Below are positions 1 to 8,042 of a stretch of DNA of 64,000 nucleotides, one piece after another. The number at the start of each line of letters is the position of its first letter. The stretch's first letter is position 1. Location of the stretch: assembly GCF_016702655.1 (NCBI RefSeq), contig NZ_JADJDO010000001.1:310001-374000 (forward strand), given 5' to 3'. The stretch comes from Ideonella sp. Lineage in GTDB: Bacteria; Pseudomonadota; Gammaproteobacteria; Burkholderiales; Burkholderiaceae_C. The notes beneath the pieces are model-generated. The model was not told where the DNA came from and did not search any database. It was given only the letters and a program-made list of their open reading frames with translations. Both the position numbers and the translations under genes were made by a program.

Positions 1-1449
1 ACGGGCAACGACACGCTGCTCGTCAGCGGCGGCTCGGTCAGCGACACGATCGCGCTGGGCGACGGCGACGACAAGGCCACGATCGGCGGCAAGATCGGCG
101 TGAGCACGCTCGACGGCGGCGCGGGCGCGGACACGCTGACCTTCGACGGCGCGGCCGCCGGCGCCCCCAAGTACATGAGCTTCGGGCTTCAGAAGGCCGA
201 TGCGAGCTGGCTGTACTTCGGCAATCACTACGTTGCCTACAGCGCCACCCCGAACGGCACGAACCCCACGATCGATGCGCTACAGGCAGCGCTGGCGGGC
301 GGGCCGCTGCAGTTTCAGTACGGCTTCTCGACGACCAACACAAGCATCGAGTCGCTCACCTGGAAGGGCGTGGAGACCGTCAACGCCAAGGGCGGCGTCC
401 ACGAGGACACGCTCGTCTACATCAACGGCACCGAGTACGCCGGCAACGGCGGCGTGGACACCTTCTACGCCGACTGGTCTTCCTGGACCGAGGCCGTCAT
501 CTGGACCAACACCAAGAACGCGGGCAACTCGCAGCTCAGCGACGAGGCCGTCTCCACCCTCGGCGCCACCCACCAGGTCAAGGTCTCGGGCATGGAGCGC
601 CTGCTGCTCCTCACCGGCAGCGGCAACGACACCATCGTGCAGAACGTCACCGGGAGTGACGATGAGTTCCGTACCGGCGCGGGCAACGACTTCATCGATG
701 GAGGATCTGGCAACGACCAGATGCTCGGCGGCAAGGGCAACGACACCTACGTCGTCAACAGCACCGGCGACGTGGTGACGGAGCTTGCGAGCGAGGGCGC
801 TGACACGGTCAGCACCTGGATCAACTACACCCTCGGCACCAACCTCGAGAACCTGCGCATCCTGGCGACGGGATCGATCAACGGCACGGGCAACGAGCTC
901 GCCAACGTGATGTTCGCCGGCGACGGCAACAATGTGCTGGATGGCGCGGGCGGGACGGACACCGTGTCGTTCCTCTACGCGGCCAGCGGCGTCACCGCGA
1001 ACTTGGCGGCGGCGGGCCAGCAAGCCACCGGTGGCTCTGGCAGCGACACGTTGCTGAACTTCGAGAACCTCACCGGCAGCGGATTCAACGACGTGCTCGC
1101 CGGCAATGCCGGCGCCAACGTGCTGGACGGCGGCGCGGGCGCCGACGCGATGGCGGGAGGCGATGGCTCGGACACCTACTACGTCGACAACGCGGGCGAC
1201 GTGGTGACCGAGGTGAATGCCGACGCCGCCACCGGCGGGACGGACCTCGTGCTGAGCCAGCTCGCCAACTACACGCTGGGCGCCAACGTGGAGAACGGCC
1301 GCATCCTCGCCGCCGGCGCGGCCAACCTGAGCGGCAACAGCATTGCCAACACGCTGTTCGCCGGCGCTGGCAACAACTCGATCGCGGGCGGCGCGGGATC
1401 GACACGGTGTCTTACCTCTACGGCGTCGGCGGCGGCTCGGTGGGCGTGA
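1..1449 (+). CDS. RTX-type calcium-binding repeat protein, upstream part (partial, frameshifted)
   Basis: The reading frame is open from the first base, so the gene begins outside the window. The translation is rich in GGxGxDxL/I nonapeptides (for example GGSGNDQML, GGKGNDTYV, GGAGADAMA), the parallel beta-roll signature of RTX proteins, which bind calcium and are usually exported by a type I system. Longer spacers contain the recurring text TLGANVEN and VSFLYAASGV. The frame degenerates after GGAGS near base 1398 and stops at 1449. The expected continuation is in the next frame from 1407, and comparison with the following repeat copy shows one missing base. Export signal and function are not visible. 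The product could be a surface-layer, adhesin or enzyme tail. Confidence 0.8.
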   Translation, partial: TGNDTLLVSGGSVSDTIALGDGDDKATIGGKIGVSTLDGGAGADTLTFDGAAAGAPKYMSFGLQKADASWLYFGNHYVAYSATPNGTNPTIDALQAALAGGPLQFQYGFSTTNTSIESLTWKGVETVNAKGGVHEDTLVYINGTEYAGNGGVDTFYADWSSWTEAVIWTNTKNAGNSQLSDEAVSTLGATHQVKVSGMERLLLLTGSGNDTIVQNVTGSDDEFRTGAGNDFIDGGSGNDQMLGGKGNDTYVVNSTGDVVTELASEGADTVSTWINYTLGTNLENLRILATGSINGTGNELANVMFAGDGNNVLDGAGGTDTVSFLYAASGVTANLAAAGQQATGGSGSDTLLNFENLTGSGFNDVLAGNAGANVLDGGAGADAMAGGDGSDTYYVDNAGDVVTEVNADAATGGTDLVLSQLANYTLGANVENGRILAAGAANLSGNSIANTLFAGAGNNSIAGGAGSTRCLTSTASAAARWA

Positions 1450-2453
1450 CTGTCAGCCTGGCGCTGACGGACTGGCAGGTCACGGGCGGCTCGGGCTCCG
1501 ACAAGTTCGCCGGGGTCGAGAACCTGACGGGCAGCGTGAACGCCGACACGCTCAGCGGCAACGCAAGCGCCAACGTGCTCGACGGCGGCGCGGGTGCCGA
1601 TGCACTGGCAGGCGGCGATGGGTCCGACAGCTACTACGTCGACGACGTGGGCGACGTGGTGAGCGAGACGAATGCCGACGCCGCCACTGGTGGCACCGAC
1701 ACCGTGTACAGCACGCTCGCCACCTACACGCTGGGCGCGAACGTGGAGAACGGGCGCATCGCTGCCGCCAGCGGCAAGGGCAACCTCTCGGGCAACGAAC
1801 TGGCCAACACGATCTTTGCGGGCGCGGGCAACAACTACATCGCCGGCGGCGCGGGCAGCGACACGGTGTCCTACCTCTACGGGGTCGCGGGCGGAACGGG
1901 CGTCACCGTGAGCCTGGCTGTCACCGATTCGCAGACCACGGGCGGCTCGGGGTCGGACAAGCTGGCCGGTGTCGAGAACCTGGTGGGGTCGGACTTCGCG
2001 GACTTCCTGACCGGGAGCGACGGCAACAACTCGCTGACGGGCAAGCTCGGCAACGACCATCTCGCCGGCGGCCTGGGCAACGACAAGCTCGTTGGCGGCG
2101 CGGGCATCGATCTGCTCGACGGCGGCGGGGGGAAGGACACCTTCCGCTTCGACTTTGCGTTGGACGGCACGACCAATGTCGACACGATCTCAGACTTCAA
2201 CGTCGTGGACGATCGCATTCAACTCGAGAACTCGGTGTTCGCGCAGCTCACGGTCACGGGCACGCTGGCCGCGGCCAACTTCCGCGCCAATGCCGGGGGC
2301 GTGGCGACGCAGGCGGACGACTACATCCTCTACGACACCAACACCGGCGGCCTGTTCTACGACGCCGACGGCAACGGTGCCGGCGCGTCGATCCAGTTCG
2401 CCATCGTCAACGGGCATCCGGTGCTGACGGCGGGGGACTTCGTCATCTCGTAG
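1407..2453 (+). CDS. RTX-type calcium-binding repeat protein, C-terminal part after frameshift
   Basis: This is the continuation of the upstream RTX frame after a one-base shift near 1394-1400; the GTG at 1407 is only a formal start. It carries further calcium-binding nonapeptides (GGDGSDSYY, GGLGNDKLV, GGAGIDLLD), then the common end of the family, a DTFRFDF stretch and a hydrophobic C-terminus ending DFVIS, where type I secretion signals lie. Residues around the DSYYVDD and DTYYVDN units show a tandem repeat of about 152 residues (456 bp). If the frameshift is a sequencing error this and the preceding entry are one protein. If real, the secretion signal is separated from the body of the protein. 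Confidence 0.8.
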   Translation: MSYLYGVGGGSVGVTVSLALTDWQVTGGSGSDKFAGVENLTGSVNADTLSGNASANVLDGGAGADALAGGDGSDSYYVDDVGDVVSETNADAATGGTDTVYSTLATYTLGANVENGRIAAASGKGNLSGNELANTIFAGAGNNYIAGGAGSDTVSYLYGVAGGTGVTVSLAVTDSQTTGGSGSDKLAGVENLVGSDFADFLTGSDGNNSLTGKLGNDHLAGGLGNDKLVGGAGIDLLDGGGGKDTFRFDFALDGTTNVDTISDFNVVDDRIQLENSVFAQLTVTGTLAAANFRANAGGVATQADDYILYDTNTGGLFYDADGNGAGASIQFAIVNGHPVLTAGDFVIS

Positions 2454-2510
2454 CGGGAGGTGCGGCGTGTGTCGGACGCGCGACGGGCGCCGCGGTCCGG
2501 CGCACGCCGT

Positions 2511-2849
2511 TCAGTGCTTCTCCTTCGCGTGATTGATCGAGTACTTCGGGATCTCGATCGTCACGTCGTCCCGCGCCAGGATGGCCTGGCACGACAGGCG
2601 CGACTGCGGCTCCAGGCCCCAGGCGCGGTCGAGCAGGTCCTCCTCGCTCTCGTCCATCTCGCCCAGCGACTCGAAGCCCTTGCGCACGACGACGTGGCAG
2701 GTGGTGCAGGCGCACGACAGCTCGCACGCATGCTCGATCGCGATGTCGTTGTCGAGCAGCGCTTCGCAGATCGAGGTGCCGGGTGGCGCTTCGACGCGCG
2801 CGCCCTCAGGGCAGTACTCGGGATGAGGCAGGACGGTGATGACGGGCAT
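2511..2849 (-). CDS. fdx: ISC-system [2Fe-2S] ferredoxin
   Basis: A 112-residue adrenodoxin-type ferredoxin that supplies electrons during Fe-S cluster assembly on IscU. The four cluster ligands fit the family spacing: Cys42, Cys48 and Cys51 in ACELSCACTTC and Cys87 in RLSCQA. Length matches the family. It is the last gene of the isc operon, 15 bp after the hscA stop, so it is probably co-transcribed from the iscR promoter and repressed by holo-IscR. Confidence 0.95.
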   Translation of the reverse strand: MPVITVLPHPEYCPEGARVEAPPGTSICEALLDNDIAIEHACELSCACTTCHVVVRKGFESLGEMDESEEDLLDRAWGLEPQSRLSCQAILARDDVTIEIPKYSINHAKEKH

Positions 2850-2864
2850 GGGGGTCGGCGCCTC

Positions 2865-4733
2865 TCAGACTTCGTTCACGCTGCGCCCGGCCAGCGCCTG
2901 GCGGATGCCGCGGTTCATGCGCTCGGCCGCAAAGGCCTCGGTACCCTTGGCCAGCGCCTCGACGGCGGCGTCGATCGCGCGATGGTCGCTGCCTTGCGCA
3001 ATGCGCTGCAGACCGGCCAGCATGGCCTCGATCGCCGCACGGGCACCGGCGTCGAGCAGGTCGCCGTCGGCGGCCAGCGCCGAGCGCGTGCCGAGCAGCA
3101 GCCGCTCGGCCTCGACCTGCGACTGGCGCAGGCTGCGCGCCTGCATGTCGGCGTCGGCGCTGCGAAAACCCTCCTGCAGCATGCGCGCGATGTCGTCGTC
3201 GGCCAGGCCGTAGCTCGGCTTGACGGTGATCGCGGCCTCGACGCCCGAGGTCTCCTCGCGCGCCTTCACCGCCAGCAGCCCGTCGGCATCGACCTCGAAG
3301 CTGACGCGGATGCGCGCCGCGCCGGCCACCATCGGCGGGATGCCGCGCAGCTCGAAACGCGCCAGCGAGCGGCAGTCGGCGACGAGTTCGCGTTCACCCT
3401 GCACCACGTGCAGCGCAAGCGCCGTCTGGCCGTCCTTGAAGGTCGTGAAGTCCTGCGCACGCGCGCACGGTATGGCGCTGTTGCGCGGGATGATGCGCTC
3501 GACCAACCCGCCCATGGTCTCGATGCCGAGCGAGAGCGGGATCACGTCGAGCAGCAGGATCTGCTCTGCACCGTCGTTGCCCGCAAGCTGGTTGGCCTGC
3601 ACCGCGGCGCCGATGGCGACGACCTCGTCGGGGTCGAGGTCGGTGAGCGGCGCCTGGCCGAAGAACTCCGCGACCGCCGCCTGCACCATCCGCATGCGCG
3701 TCGAGCCGCCGACCATCACCACGCCCTTCACGTCGCTGCGCTCGGCGCGCGCGTCGCGCAGCACCTTGCGCACGGCGGCGAGCGTGCGCGCAACGAGGTC
3801 GCGCGTCATCTCGACGAACTGCGCCCGTTCGACGCGCAATTCGATCTCGCCGCTGCTGAGCGGGCAGGCGAAGTTCGTGTGGTCGGCGCTGCTCAGTTTC
3901 TCTTTCGCGGCGCGCGCGGCGACGAGCACGGCGCGCTTGTCCTGCGCGGTCGTCGCGTCGACCCTGGACTGGGCGAGTGCCCACTCGGCGAGGCGGTGGT
4001 CGAAGTCGTCGCCGCCGAGCGCCGAATCGCCGCCGGTGGCGACGACCTCGAACACGCCCGCCGCAAGGCGCAGCAGCGAGATGTCGAAGGTGCCGCCGCC
4101 GAGATCGTAGATCGCGTACAGCCCCTCGGCGCCATGCTCGAGGCCATAGGCCACCGCGGCCGCGGTCGGCTCGTTGATCAGGCGCAGCACGTTCAGTCCG
4201 GCGAGTTGCGCCGCGTCCTTGGTCGCCTGGCGCTGCGCGTCGTCGAAATAGGCCGGCACGGTGATCACGGCGCCGAACACCTCGTCATCGAAACTGTCCT
4301 CGGCGCGCTGGCGCAGCGTGGCCAGGATCTCGGCCGAGACCTCGACCGGCGACTTGACCCCGGCCACGGTCTGCAGCTTCAACATGCCCGGCGCATCGAC
4401 GAAGTCGTAGGGCAGCTTGGCACGCTCGGGCAGGTCGGCGAGGCTGCGGCCCATGAAGCGCTTGACCGAGACGATCGTGTTCTTCGGGTCGAGCGCGGCG
4501 TCGGCGAGCGCATCGGCGCCGACGACCGTGCGTGCGCCGCCGCGCGCATCGACGACATAGCGCACCGCCGACGGCAGGATCACGTGCCCGTGGACATCGG
4601 GCAGGCATTGCGCGACGCCGCTGCGCACCGCGGCGACGAGCGAGTGCGTGGTCCCGAGGTCGATGCCCACGGCAACCCGGCGCTGGTGCGGGTCCGGGCT
4701 CGCGCCGGGTTCGGAGATCTGCAGCAGGGCCAT
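2865..4733 (-). CDS. hscA: Fe-S assembly Hsp70-type chaperone HscA
   Basis: A 622-residue DnaK-family ATPase that, with HscB, releases nascent clusters from IscU. Seen in sequence: phosphate-1 motif GIDLGTTHS near residue 23, the IINEPTAAA-like LINEPTAAAVAYG segment, GGGTFDIS and GGSTRM motifs, then the substrate-binding half. I chose the ATG at 4733 (MALLQISEPG) over an in-frame ATG 13 codons upstream because the MALLQ start is conserved and the upstream one lies inside hscB. Only 4 bp separate it from the hscB stop, so translational coupling is likely. Confidence 0.96.
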   Translation of the reverse strand: MALLQISEPGASPDPHQRRVAVGIDLGTTHSLVAAVRSGVAQCLPDVHGHVILPSAVRYVVDARGGARTVVGADALADAALDPKNTIVSVKRFMGRSLADLPERAKLPYDFVDAPGMLKLQTVAGVKSPVEVSAEILATLRQRAEDSFDDEVFGAVITVPAYFDDAQRQATKDAAQLAGLNVLRLINEPTAAAVAYGLEHGAEGLYAIYDLGGGTFDISLLRLAAGVFEVVATGGDSALGGDDFDHRLAEWALAQSRVDATTAQDKRAVLVAARAAKEKLSSADHTNFACPLSSGEIELRVERAQFVEMTRDLVARTLAAVRKVLRDARAERSDVKGVVMVGGSTRMRMVQAAVAEFFGQAPLTDLDPDEVVAIGAAVQANQLAGNDGAEQILLLDVIPLSLGIETMGGLVERIIPRNSAIPCARAQDFTTFKDGQTALALHVVQGERELVADCRSLARFELRGIPPMVAGAARIRVSFEVDADGLLAVKAREETSGVEAAITVKPSYGLADDDIARMLQEGFRSADADMQARSLRQSQVEAERLLLGTRSALAADGDLLDAGARAAIEAMLAGLQRIAQGSDHRAIDAAVEALAKGTEAFAAERMNRGIRQALAGRSVNEV

Positions 4734-4737
4734 GGGA

Positions 4738-5256
4738 CTAGGTTTCCAGCGCTTGCAGGCGCTGGTCGACATCGTGCGCGAAACGCTCGACGAACATCAG
4801 CGCACGCACCTGCTGCGCCGCGCGCGCGAAGTCGCGCTCGTCGTCGAGTGTGTGCCCGAGCTGCGCGAGCAGCGCCTTGCGCGCCGCGCCGACTTCCGCG
4901 GCGAGCAGCTCGACGGCATCCGCGCCGTCGGCCTCGGCGAGCGCTTCGCGCCAGGCCATCTGCTGCATCAGGAAGTCTGGCGCCATCGCGGCGTTGTTCC
5001 CGGCGTCGATGGCCGCACCGTTGATCTCGCACAGGTAGGCGGCGCGCCTGAGCGGATCCTTCAGGCGCTGGTAGGCCTCGTTGACGCGCACCGTCCATTG
5101 CATCGCGACGCGCTGCGCGGCAGCGCCTTCGGCGGCAAAGCGGTCGGGGTGGACCTGCTCCTGCAGGCGGCGCCACTGGGCGTCGAGTGCGCTGCGCTCC
5201 TGCGCGTGGCGCGCAGGCAGGCCGAAGAGCTCGAAGTCGGTGGCGGTCAGTTCCAT
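4738..5256 (-). CDS. hscB: Fe-S assembly J-domain co-chaperone HscB
   Basis: A 172-residue co-chaperone with an N-terminal J domain containing the HPD motif at residues 36-38 and a C-terminal helical part that binds IscU. It stimulates the ATPase of HscA, encoded directly downstream. It sits between iscA and hscA as in the standard operon. The stop is TAG. Confidence 0.95.
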   Translation of the reverse strand: MELTATDFELFGLPARHAQERSALDAQWRRLQEQVHPDRFAAEGAAAQRVAMQWTVRVNEAYQRLKDPLRRAAYLCEINGAAIDAGNNAAMAPDFLMQQMAWREALAEADGADAVELLAAEVGAARKALLAQLGHTLDDERDFARAAQQVRALMFVERFAHDVDQRLQALET

Positions 5257-5296
5257 GCAGCGACAGGCGACGCCCGCGTTCGGGCGCTTCCGGGGA

Positions 5297-5620
5297 TCAG
5301 ACGCGGAAGGATTCGCCGCAGCCGCAGCGGTCCTTCTCGCGCGGGTTGTGGAACTTGAAGCCTTCGTTCAGGCCCTCGCGCACGAAGTCGAGCTCGGTGC
5401 CGTCGAGGTAGGGCATGCTTTTCGGATCGACGAGCACCTTGACCCCGTGGCCTTCGAAGACGACGTCCTCGGGCGCGGCCTCGTCGGCGAACTCGAGCTT
5501 GTAGGCCATGCCCGAGCAGCCGGTGGTCTTGACGCCCAGGCGCACGCCGACGCCCTTGCCGCGCTTGGCGATGAAGCGCGAGACGTGACGCGCCGCGGCT
5601 TCGGTGAGAGTGACTGCCAT
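5297..5620 (-). CDS. iscA: Iron-sulfur cluster assembly A-type carrier IscA
   Basis: A 107-residue A-type carrier. The three conserved cysteines are Cys35 (TTGCSGMAY) and the pair Cys99/Cys101 (CGCGESF). It passes clusters from the IscU scaffold to apo-proteins. The start is the ATG at 5620 (MAVTLTEAAA); an in-frame ATG 36 codons earlier falls inside iscU and gives a non-family arginine/serine-rich extension. It lies 16 bp after iscU. Confidence 0.95.
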   Translation of the reverse strand: MAVTLTEAAARHVSRFIAKRGKGVGVRLGVKTTGCSGMAYKLEFADEAAPEDVVFEGHGVKVLVDPKSMPYLDGTELDFVREGLNEGFKFHNPREKDRCGCGESFRV

Positions 5621-5636
5621 GCTCTTGCTGCCCCGG

Positions 5637-6020
5637 TCAGTGCTGACGCGCTTTGTAGTCGTTGACGGCGGCCTTGATCGCATCCTCGGCCAGGATGGAG
5701 CAGTGGATCTTGACCGGCGGCAGCGCAAGTTCCTCGGCGATCTGCGTGTTCTTGATCGTCAGCGCCTGGTCGAGCGACTTGCCCTTGACCCATTCGGTGA
5801 CGAGCGAACTCGACGCGATCGCCGAGCCGCAGCCGTAGGTCTTGAACTTGGCATCCTCGATCAGGCCGGTCTCGGGGTTGACCTTGATCTGCAGCTTCAT
5901 CACGTCGCCGCAGGCCGGCGCGCCGACCATGCCGGTGCCGACGCTCTCGTCACCCTTGTCGAACGAGCCGACATTGCGGGGATGCTCGTAATGCTCGATG
6001 ACTTTTTCACTGTAGGCCAT
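5637..6020 (-). CDS. iscU: Fe-S cluster assembly scaffold IscU
   Basis: A 127-residue scaffold on which IscS-derived sulfur and iron are built into clusters. The three ligand cysteines are seen in GAPACGD, YGCGSA and KIHCSIL, and the HscA-recognition site LPPVK immediately precedes the last one. The start is the ATG at 6020 (MAYSEKVIEHYE), the conserved N-terminus; a 22-codon upstream extension is not family-like. It follows iscS by 25 bp. Confidence 0.97.
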   Translation of the reverse strand: MAYSEKVIEHYEHPRNVGSFDKGDESVGTGMVGAPACGDVMKLQIKVNPETGLIEDAKFKTYGCGSAIASSSLVTEWVKGKSLDQALTIKNTQIAEELALPPVKIHCSILAEDAIKAAVNDYKARQH

Positions 6021-6045
6021 GATTCCTTCTCCAACGACATAGGGT

Positions 6046-7260
6046 TCAGTGTGCCGCCCACTGGATGGTGGACAGGTCGACGCCATCCTGGAACATCTCC
6101 CACAGTGGCGAGAGCTCGCGCAGCTTGGCGACGTTGCTCTTGATCGTCTCGACCGCGGTGTCGATCTCCGCCACCGTCGTGAAGCGGCCGGTCGTCATCC
6201 GCAGCGACGAGTGCGCGAGTTCGTCGCTGCGCCCGAGCGCGCGCAGCACATAGCTCGGCTCCAGGCTCGCCGACGTGCAGGCCGAACCCGACGACACCGC
6301 AAGCCCCTTGATGCCCATGATCAGCGACTCGCCCTCGACGAAGTTGAACGACATGTTCAGGTTGTGCGGCACGCGCCTCTCGAGATGGCCGTTGACGAAC
6401 ACCTGGTCGATGCCCTGCAGGCCAGCGAGCAGCCGCTGGTGCAGCATGCGCACCCGTTCCTGCTCGACGCCCATCTCCTCGCGCGCGATGCGAAACGCCT
6501 CGCCCATGCCGACGATCTGGTGCGTCGGCAGCGTTCCCGAGCGCATGCCGCGCTCGTGGCCGCCGCCGTGCATCTGCGCTTCCAGGCGCACGCGCGGCTT
6601 GCGCCGCACGTACAGCGCGCCGATGCCCTTCGGACCGTAGGTCTTGTGCGATGCGAGGCTCATCAGATCGACCGGCAACGCCCGCAGGTCGATCGCGACC
6701 TTGCCGGTCGCCTGCGCCGCGTCGACGTGAAAGACGATGCCGCGCTCGCGGCACATCGCACCGATCGCGGCGATGTCCTGGATCACGCCGATCTCGTTGT
6801 TGACGAACATCACCGAGACCAGGATGGTGTCGGGCCGCAGCGCATCGCGCAGGCGGTCGAGGTCGAGCAACCCGTCTTCCTGGACATCGAGGTAGGTCAC
6901 CTCGAAGCCCTGGCGCTCGAGCTCGCGCGTCGTGTCGAGTACCGCCTTGTGCTCGGTCTTGACCGTCACGATGTGCTTGCCGCGCGTCTTGTAGAAATGC
7001 GCAGCGCCCTTCAACGCGAGGTTGTTCGACTCGGTCGCGCCGCTGGTCCAGACGATCTCGCGCGGGTCGGCGCCGATCAGCGCCGCAACCTGCTCGCGGT
7101 TCTTCTCGACCGCCTCCTCGGCCTCCCAGCCCCAGGCGTGGCTGCGCGACGCCGGGTTGCCGAAGTGCTCGCGCAGCCAGGGAATCATCGCGTCGACGAC
7201 GCGCGGATCGACCGGCGTCGTCGCGCCGTAGTCCATGTAGATCGGATAGTGCGGGGTCAT
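6046..7260 (-). CDS. iscS: Cysteine desulfurase IscS
   Basis: A 404-residue class V PLP-dependent desulfurase converting cysteine to alanine plus enzyme-bound persulfide. The PLP lysine is in SHKTYGPKG, the N-terminus is YMDYGATTPVD, and the mobile catalytic cysteine lies in SSGSACTSA. Length equals that of E. coli IscS. It also normally supplies sulfur for tRNA thiolation. It lies 25 bp after iscR. Confidence 0.97.
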   Translation of the reverse strand: MTPHYPIYMDYGATTPVDPRVVDAMIPWLREHFGNPASRSHAWGWEAEEAVEKNREQVAALIGADPREIVWTSGATESNNLALKGAAHFYKTRGKHIVTVKTEHKAVLDTTRELERQGFEVTYLDVQEDGLLDLDRLRDALRPDTILVSVMFVNNEIGVIQDIAAIGAMCRERGIVFHVDAAQATGKVAIDLRALPVDLMSLASHKTYGPKGIGALYVRRKPRVRLEAQMHGGGHERGMRSGTLPTHQIVGMGEAFRIAREEMGVEQERVRMLHQRLLAGLQGIDQVFVNGHLERRVPHNLNMSFNFVEGESLIMGIKGLAVSSGSACTSASLEPSYVLRALGRSDELAHSSLRMTTGRFTTVAEIDTAVETIKSNVAKLRELSPLWEMFQDGVDLSTIQWAAH

Positions 7261-7285
7261 GGCAGGAAGGAGATCGGGTTGGGCT

Positions 7286-7819
7286 TCACTTCGAGAATGC
7301 GGCGCCGAGCGCGAACACCGAGTTCGGCGCGGTCACCTTGATCGGCTTGACGACCGGGTGCGACGATATCGCACGCTTGATCGGCTGCTCCTGCACCGAG
7401 ACGCCCTTGGCGAGTTGCTCGTCGACGAGCTTCTTGAGCGAGATCGAGTTCAGGTACTCGATCATCTTCGCGTTGAGGCTTGCCCACAGGTCGTGCGTCA
7501 TGCAACGGCCCGTGTCCTCGCCCATGCAGTTCTCGCGCCCGCTGCAGCCGGTGGCGTCGATCGGCTCATCGACGGCGACGATGATGTCGGCGACCGTGAT
7601 GTCGGCCGACTTGCGTCCGAGCGAGTAGCCGCCGCCGGGCCCGCGCGTGCTCTCGACGAGTTCGTGCCGGCGCAGCTTGCCGAACAACTGCTCGAGGTAG
7701 GACAGCGAGATCTGCTGGCGCGCGCTGATCGCTGCGAGCGCCACCGGTCCGGTGTTCTCGCGCAGTGCCAGATCGATCATCGCCGTGACGGCAAAACGGC
7801 CCTTGGTGGTCAAACGCAT
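7286..7819 (-). CDS. iscR: Rrf2-family Fe-S regulator IscR
   Basis: A 177-residue Rrf2-type winged-helix regulator and first gene of the isc operon. The cluster-binding set is intact: three cysteines at C-x5-C-x5-C spacing (TGCSGRENCMGEDTGRC) followed by the MTHD histidine. With its [2Fe-2S] cluster it represses the operon; without it, it activates suf-type genes. The start is the ATG at 7819 (MRLTTKGRFAV), 27 codons inside the longest frame, with GGAG shortly upstream. Two IscR-like sites lie about 105-160 bp upstream. Confidence 0.96.
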   Translation of the reverse strand: MRLTTKGRFAVTAMIDLALRENTGPVALAAISARQQISLSYLEQLFGKLRRHELVESTRGPGGGYSLGRKSADITVADIIVAVDEPIDATGCSGRENCMGEDTGRCMTHDLWASLNAKMIEYLNSISLKKLVDEQLAKGVSVQEQPIKRAISSHPVVKPIKVTAPNSVFALGAAFSK

Positions 7820-7924
7820 GGCAATCTCCTGAAACGGCTGGCAATCACGGAAGGACTCCCGCGGCGCGGGGCCCCGTCGTCGAGCAAGACCGGCAATCAC
7901 GGTTCAGGCGGGTCACCCGCGCCA

Positions 7925-7978
7925 GTACCTGAGCAATTTAGTCAATCATACTCGATCCCGAGTGATTTGGTCAAGATT
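7925..7978 (-). promoter_or_regulatory. iscR operon promoter with two IscR-type-1-like sites
   Basis: On the minus strand a -35 TTGACC (7969-7974) and a -10 TATGAT (7945-7950) are 18 bp apart and point toward iscR. A 25-bp stretch at 7925-7949 matches the E. coli type-1 IscR consensus at about 20 of 25 positions (core ATTGACTAAATTGCTCAGG). A second, weaker match at 7954-7978 (core CTTGACCAAATCACTCGGG) covers the -35. This arrangement fits feedback repression by holo-IscR. Binding is inferred from the match only. Confidence 0.75.
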
Positions 7979-8042
7979 GATCGCGGAAGTTCCGTGGCTG
8001 CAACGCGAATGAGGCGGCGCAACGACCCGCGCCAGCGATGGC

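Noticed and set aside
2460..5024. Very long plus-strand frame opposite the isc genes
   Set aside because: It is the antisense shadow of fdx, hscA and hscB, which are recognised by their motifs on the minus strand. Similar shadows opposite uvrB, glgP and fdsA were discarded for the same reason.
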